64,000 nt of DNA, taken from contig SCMV01000005.1 of NCBI GenBank assembly GCA_005502875.1, positions 1 to 64,000 on the forward strand, written 5' to 3'. This DNA comes from Comamonadaceae bacterium 2PF (GTDB taxonomy: Bacteria; Pseudomonadota; Gammaproteobacteria; Burkholderiales; Burkholderiaceae_C). Below the pieces are notes generated by a model. That model had not been told where the DNA came from. It made no database searches and was given only the letters and a program-made list of their open reading frames with translations. The position numbers and the translations under genes are program-made. Positions 48,486-58,841 of this stretch are shown one piece after another. How positions within the stretch are numbered: position 1 is the stretch's first letter; each line of letters starts with the position of its first letter.

Positions 48486-50842
48486 TTTTTCTTGAAGCGC
48501 TGTAGCCGAAGGGCATTGCCAATCACCGACACGGAGCTCAGACTCATGGCCAGAGCCGCAATCAATGGGGACAGCAGCCACCCGGTCAGGGGATACAGCA
48601 AACCCGCTGCGATGGGAATGCCCAAGGCGTTGTAGAAGAACGCGAAAGCCAGGTTTTGCTTCATGTTGGCCACGGTCGCCATGGATAGCATGCGCGCCGT
48701 GGCAATCCCTCTAAGGTCGCCTTTGACCAGGGTGATCTGGGCGCTGTTCATGGCCACATCTGTACCCGTTCCCATCGCGACACCCACATCCGCGCGAGCG
48801 AGCGCCGGTGCATCGTTGATGCCGTCGCCCGCCATGGCCACCACGCACCCCTCTTTCTGCAGGCGCTCGACCAGCAAGAGTTTGTCTGCGGGCTTGACCT
48901 CGCCATGAACCTCATCGATACCCAGCCGTGCGCCGACCGCTTTTGCTGTGGTCTGTCCGTCGCCTGTGGCCATCACTATTCGGATACCTGCCTCCCTAAG
49001 GACGGTCAGTGCCTCAGGAGTGCTTGATTTGATGGGGTCAGAGACAGCCAGTAAGCCGGCAATCTGGCCATTGACAGCCAGGTACATGACGCTGGCGCCC
49101 TCCGCGCGCAACGCTTCTGCCTGCGGCACAAGTTTCTCTACGGGAGCCCCGATCTGTTGCATGAGGGTGGTGTTGCCCAGCGCCAAGCGATGACCATCTA
49201 CCTCCCCTTGTACGCCAATGCCTGTGCCAGATTCAAAATTGATCGGCTTGTCCAAGAGCAGGCCCTGTTCACGAGCCGCTCGAACGATGGCATCGGCAAG
49301 TGGATGCTCGCTACCTTGATCGAGGCTTGCTGCCAACCTCAATACTTCGGTGGCGTCCCAGCCAGGCGCTGCCACTGCGCGGTCGTAGGCTGGCTTGCCT
49401 TCTGTGAGCGTACCCGTCTTGTCCACGATCAATGCATTGACCTGACGCATGCGTTCGATGGCCGCAGCATCCCTGAACAACACACCTTGCGTGGCTCCCT
49501 TTCCGGTGGCTACCATGATGGACATGGGCGTGGCCAAGCCCAGCGCACAAGGGCAGGCGATGATCAGCACAGATACCGCGTTGATCAGGCCGTACACCCA
49601 GCTCGGATCAGGCCCGAAGAATCCCCAGCCAAAGAATGTCAAGAGGGCAATGCTGATCACGGCCATCACGAAGTAACCGGCTACGACATCGGCCATGCGT
49701 TGCATGGGGGCCTTGGAGCGCTGCGCCTGGGCCACCAATTGCACGATCTGCGACAGCATGGTCTCCGATCCAACTCGCTCCGAGCGCATGATCAGCGCAC
49801 CGTTGGTATTGAGCGTCGCGCCTATTACCTTGTCGCCTAATCGTTTGCTCACGGGAATGGGCTCACCAGTCAGCATGGATTCGTCCACGGCACTCGTGCC
49901 TTCCTCCACGACGCCGTCCACAGGAACCTTCTCTCCGGGCCTTACGCGCAAGCGGTCTCCCACGTGGACATGGGACAACGGTACATCTTCTTCGGTTCCG
50001 TCAGGCTTTAGCCTCCTGGCTGTCTTGGGCGCCAAACCCAGGAGCGACTTGATGGCAGCTGACGTTTGAGAGCGCGCTTTCAGTTCAAGCACCTGTCCAA
50101 GCAGCGTCAGAGAAATGATCACGGCAGCGGCTTCAAAGTAAACCGCCACACGCCCCATCGCCATGAAAGAAGCAGGAAAGACCTGTGGCGCAGCGGTGGC
50201 CACGACGCTGTACCAGTACGCCGCACCAGTGCCCAGGCCGATCAGTGTCCACATGTTGGGGCTGCGATGCACCACCGATAGCCAGCCCCGATAGAAGAAG
50301 GGCCAACCGCCCCATAGCACGATGGGTGTGGCCAGGATCAGTTCCACCCAGCTTTGGACGGTCATGTCCATCAGCCCCAGGTTGTGTCCGAACATTGCCA
50401 GCACGAATACGACGGCAGTTAGTGGAAGCGTCCACCAAAAGCGCTGCTGAAAGTCACGCAATTCAGGGTTGTCGTCATCCAGGATGGGAAGCAAGGGCTC
50501 CAGCGTCATGCCGCACTTGGGGCAGTTTCCCGGGTGGTCCTGACGAACCTCCGGGTGCATGGGGCAGGTATAGGTGGCGCCTGTGAGTTGCTCCGAGGCT
50601 GGTAACTGAGGAGGTGTTGCTTCAGCCTGCTGCGCCTCGTTTGGCAAGACGAACCGATCTGGGCTTGAGAGGAATTTGGCTTTGCAGCGTTCGCTACAGA
50701 AGAAGAACATCTTGCCTGCGTAGCTCTCGGTCAGTGCCGATTGCTGCCTGATCGTCATGCCACAAACTGGATCCTTGACTTCGTCGTCAAGCAATGCGGT
50801 GCTATCGCTTGGTGAGTGGTGATGGCTGTGATTTTCATTCAC
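48482..50842 (-). CDS. copF: CopF-type copper P-type ATPase
   Basis: A 786-residue P1B ATPase. In place of HMA repeats it has a His N-terminus (NENHSHHH), a YHS domain (DPVCGMTI...[12 protein letters not shown]) and a heavy-metal binding segment (TCPMHPEV...CPKCGM). Core motifs: TGEPIPV, CPC in [11 protein letters not shown] (near residue 431), [29 protein letters not shown] and YNALGIPIA. It exports Cu(I). GTG 50842 suits the GGAG site; a TTG two codons upstream is an alternative. It is last in an operon with DUF2933 and the Met/His-rich gene. Confidence 0.92.
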   Translation of the reverse strand: MNENHSHHHSPSDSTALLDDEVKDPVCGMTIRQQSALTESYAGKMFFFCSERCKAKFLSSPDRFVLPNEAQQAEATPPQLPASEQLTGATYTCPMHPEVRQDHPGNCPKCGMTLEPLLPILDDDNPELRDFQQRFWWTLPLTAVVFVLAMFGHNLGLMDMTVQSWVELILATPIVLWGGWPFFYRGWLSVVHRSPNMWTLIGLGTGAAYWYSVVATAAPQVFPASFMAMGRVAVYFEAAAVIISLTLLGQVLELKARSQTSAAIKSLLGLAPKTARRLKPDGTEEDVPLSHVHVGDRLRVRPGEKVPVDGVVEEGTSAVDESMLTGEPIPVSKRLGDKVIGATLNTNGALIMRSERVGSETMLSQIVQLVAQAQRSKAPMQRMADVVAGYFVMAVISIALLTFFGWGFFGPDPSWVYGLINAVSVLIIACPCALGLATPMSIMVATGKGATQGVLFRDAAAIERMRQVNALIVDKTGTLTEGKPAYDRAVAAPGWDATEVLRLAASLDQGSEHPLADAIVRAAREQGLLLDKPINFESGTGIGVQGEVDGHRLALGNTTLMQQIGAPVEKLVPQAEALRAEGASVMYLAVNGQIAGLLAVSDPIKSSTPEALTVLREAGIRIVMATGDGQTTAKAVGARLGIDEVHGEVKPADKLLLVERLQKEGCVVAMAGDGINDAPALARADVGVAMGTGTDVAMNSAQITLVKGDLRGIATARMLSMATVANMKQNLAFAFFYNALGIPIAAGLLYPLTGWLLSPLIAALAMSLSSVSVIGNALRLQRFKKK

Positions 50843-50942
50843 GGGCAACTCTCCAGCGGTGATTGGAAAAAGCGCGGCAGGAACCTTGGTGTGATGAAAG
50901 CATGGGCCTCGTAGGCCGCTCCAAACTCACGTTGTATGCACT

Positions 50943-51218
50943 TCATCGGGTTGTCTTGCCAGAATCTGCCGATTTCTGTGGCGTGTCAGACCCGTGCTTT
51001 TGCCCTCCGTGACCGCCATGTCCATGCCCGAACAGGTGCATCAGTGGGCATGCCAATAGCAACAGATAGGGCAGCTTACCCACGACATGCGACCAGTGCT
51101 CTCGCAATACGAAGAACGCCAGAATGGCGCCGACCATGATCAACGCTACGCCGAGCGGGGACCTCAGAAACGATGGGCGTCCAGTGCTGCTTTGGTGATG
51201 GGTGTGTGCGTTTGTCAT
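50943..51218 (-). CDS. DUF2933 small membrane protein
   Basis: A 91-residue protein: N-terminal His (NAHTHHQ), TM1 SPLGVALIMVGAILAFFVL, a short turn, TM2 LPYLLLLACPLMHLFGHGHGGHGG with Cys, Met and His at its end. DUF2933 proteins sit beside copper and silver export genes. The GGAG site is good. Probably an inner-membrane metal-binding accessory to the ATPase. Confidence 0.8.
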   Translation of the reverse strand: MTNAHTHHQSSTGRPSFLRSPLGVALIMVGAILAFFVLREHWSHVVGKLPYLLLLACPLMHLFGHGHGGHGGQKHGSDTPQKSADSGKTTR

Positions 51219-51253
51219 TTGCGCTCCGTGTATTGCGAGTGTTTACGTGGAAA

Positions 51254-51607
51254 TCACTTTTTCGTACCGGATGCCGGGCCCATGCCCATGCCGTCCTTCA
51301 TCATTGGACAGCCGCTTTCCTTCATGGCTTTCATGTGCTCATTCATGGCTTCCTGGCGCTTCTTGAAGTCTCGGATCTTCATGATTCGCTGGATTTCGGC
51401 GTGGTGCTTTTCCATGTGGGCGTGCATGCCCATTGACTCGCTCATGGCCGACGAAGTCGATGCGCTTGGGGCAACAACTGACGCGGATGCCGACGCCGCA
51501 GGGTGATGTGCCGAGTGATCTTCTGCCTTTGATTGTGCAAAGGCCATTCCGTTCAGTGCCAAAAAAACCAGGGCTGCGGCAGAGAAGTTGCGTTGATTGA
51601 CGATCAT
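51254..51607 (-). CDS. Met/His-rich periplasmic protein
   Basis: A 117-residue exported protein: signal peptide to AFAQ, DHSAHHP, a Ser/Ala linker, then MSESMGMHAHMEKHHAEIQRIM, a helical stretch, and CPMMKDGMGMG at the end. The Met-x-Met and His clusters suit Cu(I)/Ag(I) binding. The helix resembles Spy/CpxP-like small metal chaperones, but no LTxxQ motif is present. It is first gene of the copF operon, behind the box at 51689. Confidence 0.68.
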   Translation of the reverse strand: MIVNQRNFSAAALVFLALNGMAFAQSKAEDHSAHHPAASASASVVAPSASTSSAMSESMGMHAHMEKHHAEIQRIMKIRDFKKRQEAMNEHMKAMKESGCPMMKDGMGMGPASGTKK

Positions 51608-51688
51608 GCTGACTCCAGTATTCGCTAGGCGAACGGTTGTGGTGAGTTCAGCTTAGTGGCAGCACCTTTCATGCAGGTGAGTCAGAGA

Positions 51689-51703
51689 TTACAGGTTTGT
51701 TAT
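51689..51703. promoter_or_regulatory. Cop-type box before the copF operon
   Basis: TTACAGGTTTGTTAT, whose reverse complement ATAACAAACCTGTAA keeps the TGACA-N5-TGT spacing with one or two changes. It lies about 80 bp upstream of the Met/His-rich gene start at 51607. Confidence 0.5.
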
Positions 51704-51817
51704 CTTGGTGTCATTGAGGCCATTAACGCCAGCCAGCTTGATCTAGATCAATGGCAGAGGGCGCGCATTGCGCGGCACCGGGTGCCTGGATGCCAATTCA
51801 ACAACAGAATGAGCATG

Positions 51818-53233
51818 TCAGGCGTGGGTCGGGTTCGCCCTGTCGCCCACCGGGAAACTCAGCGTGAAGCAGGTGCGCCCGTGCTCTGAGGTGACGGCGA
51901 CTTTTCCGCTGTGGGCTTCGACAATGGCGCGCGTGATGGACAGTCCCAGCCCTGCGCCGTCGCTGGATGGGTGAGCCCGAGCGGGGTCTGCACGGAAGAA
52001 TCGATCGAACAACCTTGGTAAAACCTTGGGGTCGATGTCTTCGCCCGAATTGGCAACAGCCACCTCGATATAGGGCTCTGCTTTTCGCACGGAGATGCAA
52101 ACGTCTCCGCTGCTCGGTGTGTGGCGAAGGGCATTTGACAGCAGATTGCTGACGGCCCTCCTGAACATCAGCCTGTCACCTGTGATCAGGTCATCGCCCA
52201 CAACGTTGATGCGGATAAATTTTTCTTCCGCGACGGCATCGTAAAACTCTACGAGTTTCTGGATTTCTGATGACGCTTGAAAATGCTCCTTTTGAGGTAT
52301 GGCAAAGCTGCGTTCAGTCTTGGCCAGAAAAAGCATGTCTGACACCATTCTGGCCAAGCGCTGAAACTCCTCGACGTTAGATGCCAGGGTATCTCGATAG
52401 GTCTCCGTGTCACGTTGCGATGACAGGACAACCTGTGTTTGCGTCATCAAGTTGCTGATAGGTGTGCGCAGTTCATGCGCCAGATCAGAGGAGAAATCTG
52501 ACAAACGCTGAAAATCACTTTGCAGCCTGTCCAACATGCTGTTGAGTTCCTTTGCCAGATCGGCCATCTCAATGGGAACTGAGCCGACAGGCATCCGCTC
52601 GTCAAGTTGCCTCCCGGAAACTGTCGCAGCACGCGATTTCATCGCCCTCAACGGAGCAAGACCCTGGTGGGCAGCAAACCAACTGAACATGCCGCTGGCG
52701 ATCATCGCAAGTACCGTGTAAATCGCTAAGGTTCGGCCGAGTTGGGCGATGAATTCGTCGTGGTGTTTCGTGTCAATGGCCACAACAACGTCAAGGGCGT
52801 TGGTGGGGTCGTATCCAGGGCTTTGCTGCATGCGAAGCGCCCGGTATTCCCGCCCTTGACTCTGCCACCTTTGAATCACCTGCTCGTCAGGCTGGCTCAG
52901 CCCCGGAGCCACTTGCCCAGGTGGAGAAAACCGATCTGAACTGTAGAGTGTTGATCCGTCAATGCCTTTGGCAGAGATGTACATGCCGTGGTGGTGATTC
53001 AAGGCCTCGCTCAATCTTTTGCGGGCGTCATCTTGAGAGCGCGACTTCGTTAGGATGTCCTTGATGAGGAGTTGCTTGTCACTGAGGGTGAAGCGGTCCA
53101 AATCGATGAAATGCTGGTCTGCAGCGTACATAAGCAGGCTGCCCAAGCCCAGCACAATGCACACGGACGTCAAGGTGAAGAACAATGTCAAGCGAGCGGT
53201 CAGTGACAACGCCTTCAGTCGTTCGATCTTCAC
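51818..53233 (-). CDS. copS: CopS-type heavy-metal sensor kinase
   Basis: A 471-residue membrane kinase: TM1 [21 protein letters not shown], periplasmic sensor about residues 38-170 (with HHHG near 80), TM2 about 172-192, HAMP, H box ([19 protein letters not shown]), N box ([12 protein letters not shown]), G box ([18 protein letters not shown]). GTG 53233 overlaps the copR stop (GTGA). It senses periplasmic copper or silver in related systems and phosphorylates CopR. Confidence 0.88.
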   Translation of the reverse strand: MKIERLKALSLTARLTLFFTLTSVCIVLGLGSLLMYAADQHFIDLDRFTLSDKQLLIKDILTKSRSQDDARKRLSEALNHHHGMYISAKGIDGSTLYSSDRFSPPGQVAPGLSQPDEQVIQRWQSQGREYRALRMQQSPGYDPTNALDVVVAIDTKHHDEFIAQLGRTLAIYTVLAMIASGMFSWFAAHQGLAPLRAMKSRAATVSGRQLDERMPVGSVPIEMADLAKELNSMLDRLQSDFQRLSDFSSDLAHELRTPISNLMTQTQVVLSSQRDTETYRDTLASNVEEFQRLARMVSDMLFLAKTERSFAIPQKEHFQASSEIQKLVEFYDAVAEEKFIRINVVGDDLITGDRLMFRRAVSNLLSNALRHTPSSGDVCISVRKAEPYIEVAVANSGEDIDPKVLPRLFDRFFRADPARAHPSSDGAGLGLSITRAIVEAHSGKVAVTSEHGRTCFTLSFPVGDRANPTHA

Positions 53234-53919
53234 TGAGCAGACCTTCCAGGCTCTTCGAGAACGTACCCCATTCCTCGTACTGTTTGAATCAACTTCATGT
53301 TTTGGCCTTCGTCGATCTTGACCCTCAGGCGTCGAATGGCCACCTCGATCACGTTGGTATCGCTGTCGAAGTTCATGTCCCACACTTGCGATGCGATGAG
53401 AGAACGCGGCAGCACCTCACCTTGTCGCCGCATCAGTAGCTCCAGAAGACCGAACTCTTTGGCCGTCAAGTCGATCCTCACGCCACCTCTGGTCACGCGT
53501 CGTCGCAAGAGATCCATCTCAAGATCAGCAACGCACAACGTTGGGCCGTCACCATGCTGCCGCCCCCTGCGCAGGATGATTCGAACCCGCGCCAGCAACT
53601 CCGCGAACGAGAACGGTTTGATGAGGTAATCATCGGCGCCCAACTCCAGCCCTTTGACACGATCCTCGACTTGATCGCGGGCTGTCAAAAATAAGACAGG
53701 CATTTCCAGGCCTTGCTGACGCAAGGTGCTCAGCACTTGCCACCCGTTGAGACCTGGCAGCATGACGTCCAGGATCACCAGATCGTGCGCACCGTGTTTG
53801 GCGAGGTGAATCCCGTCGGGGCCGTTGGTCGCCAGATCGACAACAAACCCTGCTTCGCTGAGCCCTTGGCGCAGGTACTCCCCGGTCTTTGGTTCGTCTT
53901 CTACGATCAAGATGCGCAC
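53230..53919 (-). CDS. copR: CopR-type response regulator
   Basis: A 229-residue OmpR-family regulator with an intact receiver (VEDEPKTG, D51 in [19 protein letters not shown]) and winged helix ([19 protein letters not shown]). It is divergent from the TolC-multicopper oxidase operon. The perfect palindrome at 53971 lies in between and is the obvious binding site. The worn regulator at 753 is its closest relative here. Confidence 0.88.
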   Translation of the reverse strand: MRILIVEDEPKTGEYLRQGLSEAGFVVDLATNGPDGIHLAKHGAHDLVILDVMLPGLNGWQVLSTLRQQGLEMPVLFLTARDQVEDRVKGLELGADDYLIKPFSFAELLARVRIILRRGRQHGDGPTLCVADLEMDLLRRRVTRGGVRIDLTAKEFGLLELLMRRQGEVLPRSLIASQVWDMNFDSDTNVIEVAIRRLRVKIDEGQNMKLIQTVRGMGYVLEEPGRSAQ

Positions 53920-53970
53920 GGTGATCTCCAGTTCCTGCCAGCGCCTGAGTTTGCCGCCATTCTGACGTGC

Positions 53971-54004
53971 GTTTCGCAGATGACAAAACTGTCATCTGCG
54001 AAAC
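53971..54004. promoter_or_regulatory. Perfect 15-bp inverted repeat, CopR operator
   Basis: Arms GTTTCGCAGATGACA and TGTCATCTGCGAAAC, spacer AAAC, no mismatch. The core TGACAAAACTGTCAT is the best of the five Cop-type boxes. It lies between copR (start 53919) and the forward copper operon (start 54070), so it can control both. Confidence 0.8.
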
Positions 54005-54069
54005 AGGTTCTCGACAGGCTGACCTGAGCACAATGGCAGCTTGAAATCACAGCTTGCCAAGAGGAAGAC

Positions 54070-54399
54070 ATGCTATTGGCCCAATCGTCCTATGTTGTTC
54101 GCCCCGCACTGGGTCTGGTGCTGTTAGCCATGGGGGGGCTGACCCAAGCCCAGCAGCCTGCCAGTGCTGAACCAATCGCGCCACCTGAATTCATGGTGAC
54201 CTACCGATCCCCTATTGGCAGCTACCAGGGCTTTTCCGATCCGGTTCTCGCGGCCTGGAAAGAGTCCAACGACTTGGTCGGTCGCATTGGTGGTTGGCGA
54301 GCTTACGCACGAGAGTCGCGTGGTGGTCCCAACATCAAACCGAGCAGCGAGTCTGAACGCGATGATCCGCACGCAGGTCATGGGGAGAGCCGTCGATGA
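54070..54399 (+). CDS. Small periplasmic protein of the copper operon
   Basis: A 109-residue exported protein: signal peptide MLLAQSSYVVRPALGLVLLAMGGLTQA, then FMVTYRSPIGSYQGFSDPVLAAWKESNDLVGRIGGWRAYARES and a tail with HAGH. No known domain. The AGAGGA site is good. Its stop overlaps the tolC start (ATGA). Small proteins at this place are common in multicopper oxidase operons but uncharacterised. Confidence 0.65.
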   Translation: MLLAQSSYVVRPALGLVLLAMGGLTQAQQPASAEPIAPPEFMVTYRSPIGSYQGFSDPVLAAWKESNDLVGRIGGWRAYARESRGGPNIKPSSESERDDPHAGHGESRR

Positions 54400-55826
54400 A
54401 AAGGCTGTTCAATCGAGTACCGCTGAGAGCGGGTGTCGCTGCGATCGGTTTGGGTGTTCTCTCTGGTTGTGCGAGCATCGACATTGGTCAATCGGTCAAG
54501 CGCATCAACGACGAAACCCCGGGCTTCACGCAGGGGAATCTGTCGCTGGCGACGAACGATTCTGAAAAGACAAAACTCCGCGGACGAGCCCACTCTTTGT
54601 TGGAAAAGCCTTTGAGCCAGTCGCAAGCAGTGGAGCTGGCGTTGGTCAATAGCCCTTCCATGCAAGCCCTTCTGGCGCAGAGTTGGGCTGAAGCAGCTCA
54701 GACGGCTCAGTCAGGCCGTATCGCCAATCCGGTGTTCAGTTTTGAGCGCTTGCGCGCTGGCGATGAGCTGGAGTTGGGGCGCGCTTTGTCCTTTGGCTTG
54801 CTTGATCTCATCTCTCTACCTTGGCGACAGAGTGCTGCCAGCCGACGAATCGAACAAGCACAGGTAAAGCTGGCTGCAGACGTTGTGGACCAAGTGACCT
54901 TGGTCCGCCAGGCTTGGGTCCGTGCTGTGGCCGCTCAACAGACGCTCAAGTATGCCGAACAGGTCTATGAGGCATCCCAAGCAAGCGCAGAACTGGCGCA
55001 GCGTATGCAAGCGGTCGGCAACTTCAACCGAGTTTCGCGCGCCAGGCAACAGGCCTTTTATGCCGACGCAGCAACCCGGTTGGCCTCTGTAAGCCATCTG
55101 AACACGGCGGCCAGAGAGGAGTTGGTACGTCTGCTTGGTTTGAACGATGCCCAAGTCGATCAACTGAGGCTTCCAGATCGTCTCCCCGACTTACCCAAGG
55201 AACCGGTGAATCCGAAGGCATTCAGTGCGCAGGCGTCTCAATCTCGACTGGATATTCGCTTGGCCCAGAGCAATTTCGATGCGTATGCCAAGGCTCAGGG
55301 TCTTGAACTGGTGAACTCGTTTACCGACATCGAGTTGACCGCCCGCAGGAACACCAAATTTGATAACGCAGCGGGAACAAGTTCCACTGCCAGAGGTTAT
55401 GAGTTGGCCTTGCGACTGCCAATTTTTGACTGGGGCGGTATGCAGCGCGACGCCTTCAATGCGCGTACTTTGGCTGCGGCCAATCAGCTTGAGGCCGTCA
55501 TACGCTCAGCAGGCTCCAACCTGCGAGAGAGCTATTCGGCTTATCGAGCTGCTCATGACGTCGCCAGGCATTACAGAGACGAGGTTCTGCCTTTGCGCAA
55601 GGTCATCTCGGATGAGAACCAGCTTCGCTACAACGGCATGCTCATCGGTGTATTCGAGTTGCTGGCCGACTACCGGGATCAAGTGGAAACTGTGATTGCC
55701 GCCATCGATGCTGAACAACAGTTCTGGTTGGCCGACGCCGCGATGCAGGCATCGCTGATCGGGCGCCCCACCAGTACCACCTTGTCCGTCGGCGGCGCAG
55801 CTCCCAGCGCCGGTGGCGGTCATTGA
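54396..55826 (+). CDS. TolC-family outer-membrane lipoprotein
   Basis: A 476-residue outer-membrane factor with lipobox LSGC (GVLSGCASI). OEP repeats: QAVELALVNSPSMQALLAQ...AASRRIEQAQVKLAADVVDQV and ELALRLPIFDWGGMQRDAFNARTLAAANQLEAV. It forms an outer-membrane duct. No RND or adaptor gene is in this operon, so it either serves another pump or acts with the oxidase. Its stop is 14 bp before the multicopper oxidase start. Confidence 0.85.
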   Translation: MKRLFNRVPLRAGVAAIGLGVLSGCASIDIGQSVKRINDETPGFTQGNLSLATNDSEKTKLRGRAHSLLEKPLSQSQAVELALVNSPSMQALLAQSWAEAAQTAQSGRIANPVFSFERLRAGDELELGRALSFGLLDLISLPWRQSAASRRIEQAQVKLAADVVDQVTLVRQAWVRAVAAQQTLKYAEQVYEASQASAELAQRMQAVGNFNRVSRARQQAFYADAATRLASVSHLNTAAREELVRLLGLNDAQVDQLRLPDRLPDLPKEPVNPKAFSAQASQSRLDIRLAQSNFDAYAKAQGLELVNSFTDIELTARRNTKFDNAAGTSSTARGYELALRLPIFDWGGMQRDAFNARTLAAANQLEAVIRSAGSNLRESYSAYRAAHDVARHYRDEVLPLRKVISDENQLRYNGMLIGVFELLADYRDQVETVIAAIDAEQQFWLADAAMQASLIGRPTSTTLSVGGAAPSAGGGH

Positions 55827-55840
55827 TCAAAGGAACAAAG

Positions 55841-57253
55841 ATGTCGTCAAGAAGAGATTTTTTCAGGATGGCTGGCATTGCTGGTGGCGCCGTGGCAGCC
55901 AGTGCCGTCAGTCGCGTGGCGATGGCCGCGTTGCCTGAGCCGGTGATTCAGACCAGTTCGGACACCATGGCTCCTCTCGTTCCTGAAACAGGGCGTGCTT
56001 ACAACCCTGTGGTGACCTTGAATGGCTGGACTTTGCCTTGGCGGATGAACCAAGGCGTCAAGGAGTTCCATTTGGTTGCCGAGCCCGTGGTGAGGGAGAT
56101 GGCGCCAGGCTTCAAGGCGCACCTGTGGGGGTACAACGGGCAAAGCCCTGGGCCCACCATCGAGGTGGTTGAAGGCGACCGTGTTCGGCTTTATGTCACC
56201 AATCGGTTGCCTGAGCACACGAGCATCCATTGGCATGGACAGCGGCTGCCCAACGGCATGGACGGTGTGGCCGGTTTGAATCAGCCCGCCATTCCTGTGG
56301 GGAAGACCTACGTTTACGAGTTCGTGGCACGTCGTCCAGGAACGTTCATGTATCACCCCCATGCCGACGAAATGACACAGATGGCCATGGGCATGATGGG
56401 GTTTTGGGTCACGCACCCGAAGAACAAGCACCCGTTGATCGATGAGGTCAACAGAGACTTCTGCTTCTTGCTCAATGCTTTTGACATCGATCCGGGCAGT
56501 TACACCCCCAAGACGATGACCATGCTTGACTTCAATCTGTGGGCGTGGAACAGCCGCATCTTTCCCGGGGTCGACTCGCTCAACGTTCGACTCAACGACA
56601 AAGTGCGCATCCGGGTTGGCAATCTCACGATGACGAACCACCCCATCCATTTGCATGGACATGAATTCTTGGTGACAGGCACCGATGGTGGCCCGACGCC
56701 GAAGAGCACTCGCTGGTACGAGGTGACCACCGACGTTGCCGTTGGGCAAATGCGGCAGATCGAGTTTTTGGCCGATGAGGAGGGGGACTGGGCTTTTCAC
56801 TGCCACAAGAGCCATCACACCATGAACGCCATGGGGCATGACGTTCCAAATCTGATTGGTGTGGATCACCGTGGCGTTGCCAAAAAGATCAAGGGCCTTT
56901 TGCCTGAGTACATGGTCATGGGCGAGCGTGGGATGGCCGACATGACCGAGATGGAAATGCCGATACCTGACAACACGGTACCCATGATGACTGGCGAAGG
57001 GCCTTTTGGCTCGGTCGAGATGGGCGGCATGTTCAGTGTGCTCAAGGTTCGCAAGAACCAAAAGCATGGCGATTACAAGGACCCTGGTTGGTTCAAGCAT
57101 CCTGCAGGCACCGTGGCACATGAATATACCGGCCCCTTGAGTGAGCCTGCCAGATTCAAGTCTGAAGGTGGGCAATCTATGCCCCGGGCCAAGAAGCCTG
57201 ACAAGGCTGTCGAGGTGCGAGCCCGCAAGCCGACGTCTCACAGCGATCACTGA
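55841..57253 (+). CDS. Multicopper oxidase, Tat-exported
   Basis: A 470-residue laccase-type oxidase that probably oxidises Cu(I) in the periplasm. Tat signal MSSRRDFFRM. Copper ligands: IHWHG, YHPHADEM, NHPIHLHGHEF (type 1/type 3) and WAFHCHKSHHTMNAM (HCH with the T1 His and Met). The tail after 400 holds Met clusters (MADMTEMEMP, MGGMF). The AAAGGA site decides ATG 55841. Middle gene of the copper operon. A cop oxidase of CopA-like or CueO-like grade; subfamily not decided. Confidence 0.92.
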   Translation: MSSRRDFFRMAGIAGGAVAASAVSRVAMAALPEPVIQTSSDTMAPLVPETGRAYNPVVTLNGWTLPWRMNQGVKEFHLVAEPVVREMAPGFKAHLWGYNGQSPGPTIEVVEGDRVRLYVTNRLPEHTSIHWHGQRLPNGMDGVAGLNQPAIPVGKTYVYEFVARRPGTFMYHPHADEMTQMAMGMMGFWVTHPKNKHPLIDEVNRDFCFLLNAFDIDPGSYTPKTMTMLDFNLWAWNSRIFPGVDSLNVRLNDKVRIRVGNLTMTNHPIHLHGHEFLVTGTDGGPTPKSTRWYEVTTDVAVGQMRQIEFLADEEGDWAFHCHKSHHTMNAMGHDVPNLIGVDHRGVAKKIKGLLPEYMVMGERGMADMTEMEMPIPDNTVPMMTGEGPFGSVEMGGMFSVLKVRKNQKHGDYKDPGWFKHPAGTVAHEYTGPLSEPARFKSEGGQSMPRAKKPDKAVEVRARKPTSHSDH

Positions 57254-57280
57254 TTCTCAACCTCTTGATACGGATTTTTC

Positions 57281-57784
57281 ATGATGAACAAACGTCGATT
57301 CGCCACCCACTTCATTGCTGCAACTTGCTTGACGCTGTCCGCTTCCGCATTTGCTGGGGGAGACCATGCGCATGACCATGGTGCAGGAACCCAGGCCGCT
57401 GAAGAAACCGCCATCGGCAAGCCTGGTCGGGCATCGAAAGTCACCAGAACGATCAAGGTTTCGATGAGCGACAAGATGCGATTTGAACCTGCATCGATTC
57501 AAGTCAAGCAGGGCGAAACAGTGCGCTTCGTCGTCAGAAACGCAGGCCAGATCAAGCACGAGATGAACCTGGGGACCGAAAAGGAACTTTTGGAGCATTT
57601 GGAGGTGATGAAGAAGTTCCCGAACATGGAGCACGACGAGCCCAACAAGGTGACCATTGCGCCTGGGCAGCAAGGTGAAATCGTCTGGCAGTTCACTAAA
57701 GCCGGGACAGTGAATTTCGCGTGCTTGGTTCCTGGTCACTACGAGGCGGGCATGAAGGGCAAGGTCCAGGTTTCGAAGAAATGA
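57281..57784 (+). CDS. Cupredoxin (plastocyanin-like) copper protein
   Basis: A 167-residue exported protein: signal peptide to SAFA, His patch (GGDHAHDHGAG), then a cupredoxin fold with RFVVRNAGQIKHEMNLG and the type I site C-LVPGHYEAGM (His, Cys, His, Met). It likely takes part in electron or copper transfer with the multicopper oxidase. Its stop overlaps the DUF411 start (ATGA). Confidence 0.88.
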   Translation: MMNKRRFATHFIAATCLTLSASAFAGGDHAHDHGAGTQAAEETAIGKPGRASKVTRTIKVSMSDKMRFEPASIQVKQGETVRFVVRNAGQIKHEMNLGTEKELLEHLEVMKKFPNMEHDEPNKVTIAPGQQGEIVWQFTKAGTVNFACLVPGHYEAGMKGKVQVSKK

Positions 57785-58275
57785 TCATGCGAGACCAATC
57801 TGTGTCTCCATTGCGCTCTAGGCGCAAAGTGCTGATGGCGGCCTTGTCATTGGCATGTACGCCGACGATTTGGGCGGCCTCAGAGACTGCGGAGCGAACA
57901 CCAATCAAGGTGTGGAAAGATCCCAACTGCGGCTGTTGCAAGCTGTGGGTCTCGCACCTTGAGCACAATGGCTTCGTCGTCACCGTGGTGGATGAGGGCA
58001 ACAAGGCCGCGCGTGCCGCCCTTGGGATGCCGGAGCGGCAGGCATCCTGTCACACGGCTGTGGTGTCCGGCTATGTGATCGAGGGGCACGTCCCTGCGCG
58101 CGATATCCGCCGGTTGCTCAAAGACAGGCCACATGCCCTGGGTTTGGCTGTGCCTGGCATGCCTGTCGGATCTCCTGGGATGGATGGGCCTGACTTTGAT
58201 GGTCACCGCGATCCATACCAAGTGCTGCTGATCCGCAAAGACGGATCGGTTCTGGTTTTTAACTCTTACTCATGA
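57781..58275 (+). CDS. DUF411 periplasmic metal-binding protein
   Basis: A 164-residue exported protein: Arg-rich start and signal (SRRKVLMAALSLACTPTIWA), then VWKDPNCGCCKLWVSHL (the CGCC metal site), ASCHTAVV, YVIEGHVPARDIRRLL and a C-terminal DGSVLVF. DUF411 proteins are common beside copper genes and probably bind Cu. ATG 57781 overlaps the cupredoxin stop. Confidence 0.86.
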   Translation: MIMRDQSVSPLRSRRKVLMAALSLACTPTIWAASETAERTPIKVWKDPNCGCCKLWVSHLEHNGFVVTVVDEGNKAARAALGMPERQASCHTAVVSGYVIEGHVPARDIRRLLKDRPHALGLAVPGMPVGSPGMDGPDFDGHRDPYQVLLIRKDGSVLVFNSYS

Positions 58276-58283
58276 GGTCAACA

Positions 58284-58625
58284 ATGAACGCCATTGCTAA
58301 GTTTTTAGCCGTATCGGCTTGTGCCATCGGTATCGCTTCTCCACTTGCTTCTTTCGCGCAAGCAGATATGGATCATTCGAAGATGGAGTCCGCGCAGGCT
58401 CCCGCAATGACCGACGGCGAGATCAAGAAAATTGATCAGACCAACGGCAAAGTCACCATCAAGCATGGTGACATCAAGCACCTGGACATGCCAGGCATGA
58501 CCATGGTGTTTACCGCCAAAGACAAGAGCATCTTGTCCAATCTCAAGCCTGGTGATCAGGTGAAATTCATGGTCCTCAGCGAGGGTGGGAAGATGATCGT
58601 GACGGAAATAAAAAATGCGCCCTGA
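58284..58625 (+). CDS. CusF-like copper-binding protein
   Basis: A 113-residue periplasmic protein: signal peptide to SFAQA, MDHSKM, then a CusF-type OB barrel: GEIKKIDQTNGKVTIKHGDI, LDMPGMTMVF, LKPGDQVKFMV. The Met-x-Met copper site is present; the tryptophan typical of E. coli CusF is replaced by Met/Leu. ATG 58284 has GAGG upstream; ATG 58272 overlaps the DUF411 stop and is an alternative. It ends the operon. Confidence 0.87.
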   Translation: MNAIAKFLAVSACAIGIASPLASFAQADMDHSKMESAQAPAMTDGEIKKIDQTNGKVTIKHGDIKHLDMPGMTMVFTAKDKSILSNLKPGDQVKFMVLSEGGKMIVTEIKNAP

Positions 58626-58841
58626 CGAAAGTGTTAAATCACGTTAGGCGCCAGGCTTGTTGAGTTGGTGTTGACTGTCTTTGCTCGGTGGTGTTTTTCC
58701 GAGATCGATTCAATCAGGCTTTGCTTGGGCAATTTATCTGATCGGTTGATTGGTTAGAGGATCGCCCATAGTCCAATTCAGTGCCCACTCTGCTGAAGAT
58801 GGTGTTTGGCCTGATTTGGGAGTGCTTTTTATTTTGGGGCT
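58626..58841. other. AT-richer intergenic junction
   Basis: About 215 bp with no gene, visibly richer in A+T than its left side. It marks a composition change before the glycosyltransferase-like gene. No terminator hairpin or repeat stood out. Confidence 0.4.

Noticed and set aside
55847-57250. A 467-codon frame opposite the multicopper oxidase
   Set aside because: It is antisense to a clear oxidase, His/Val/Arg-rich, with no start signal.
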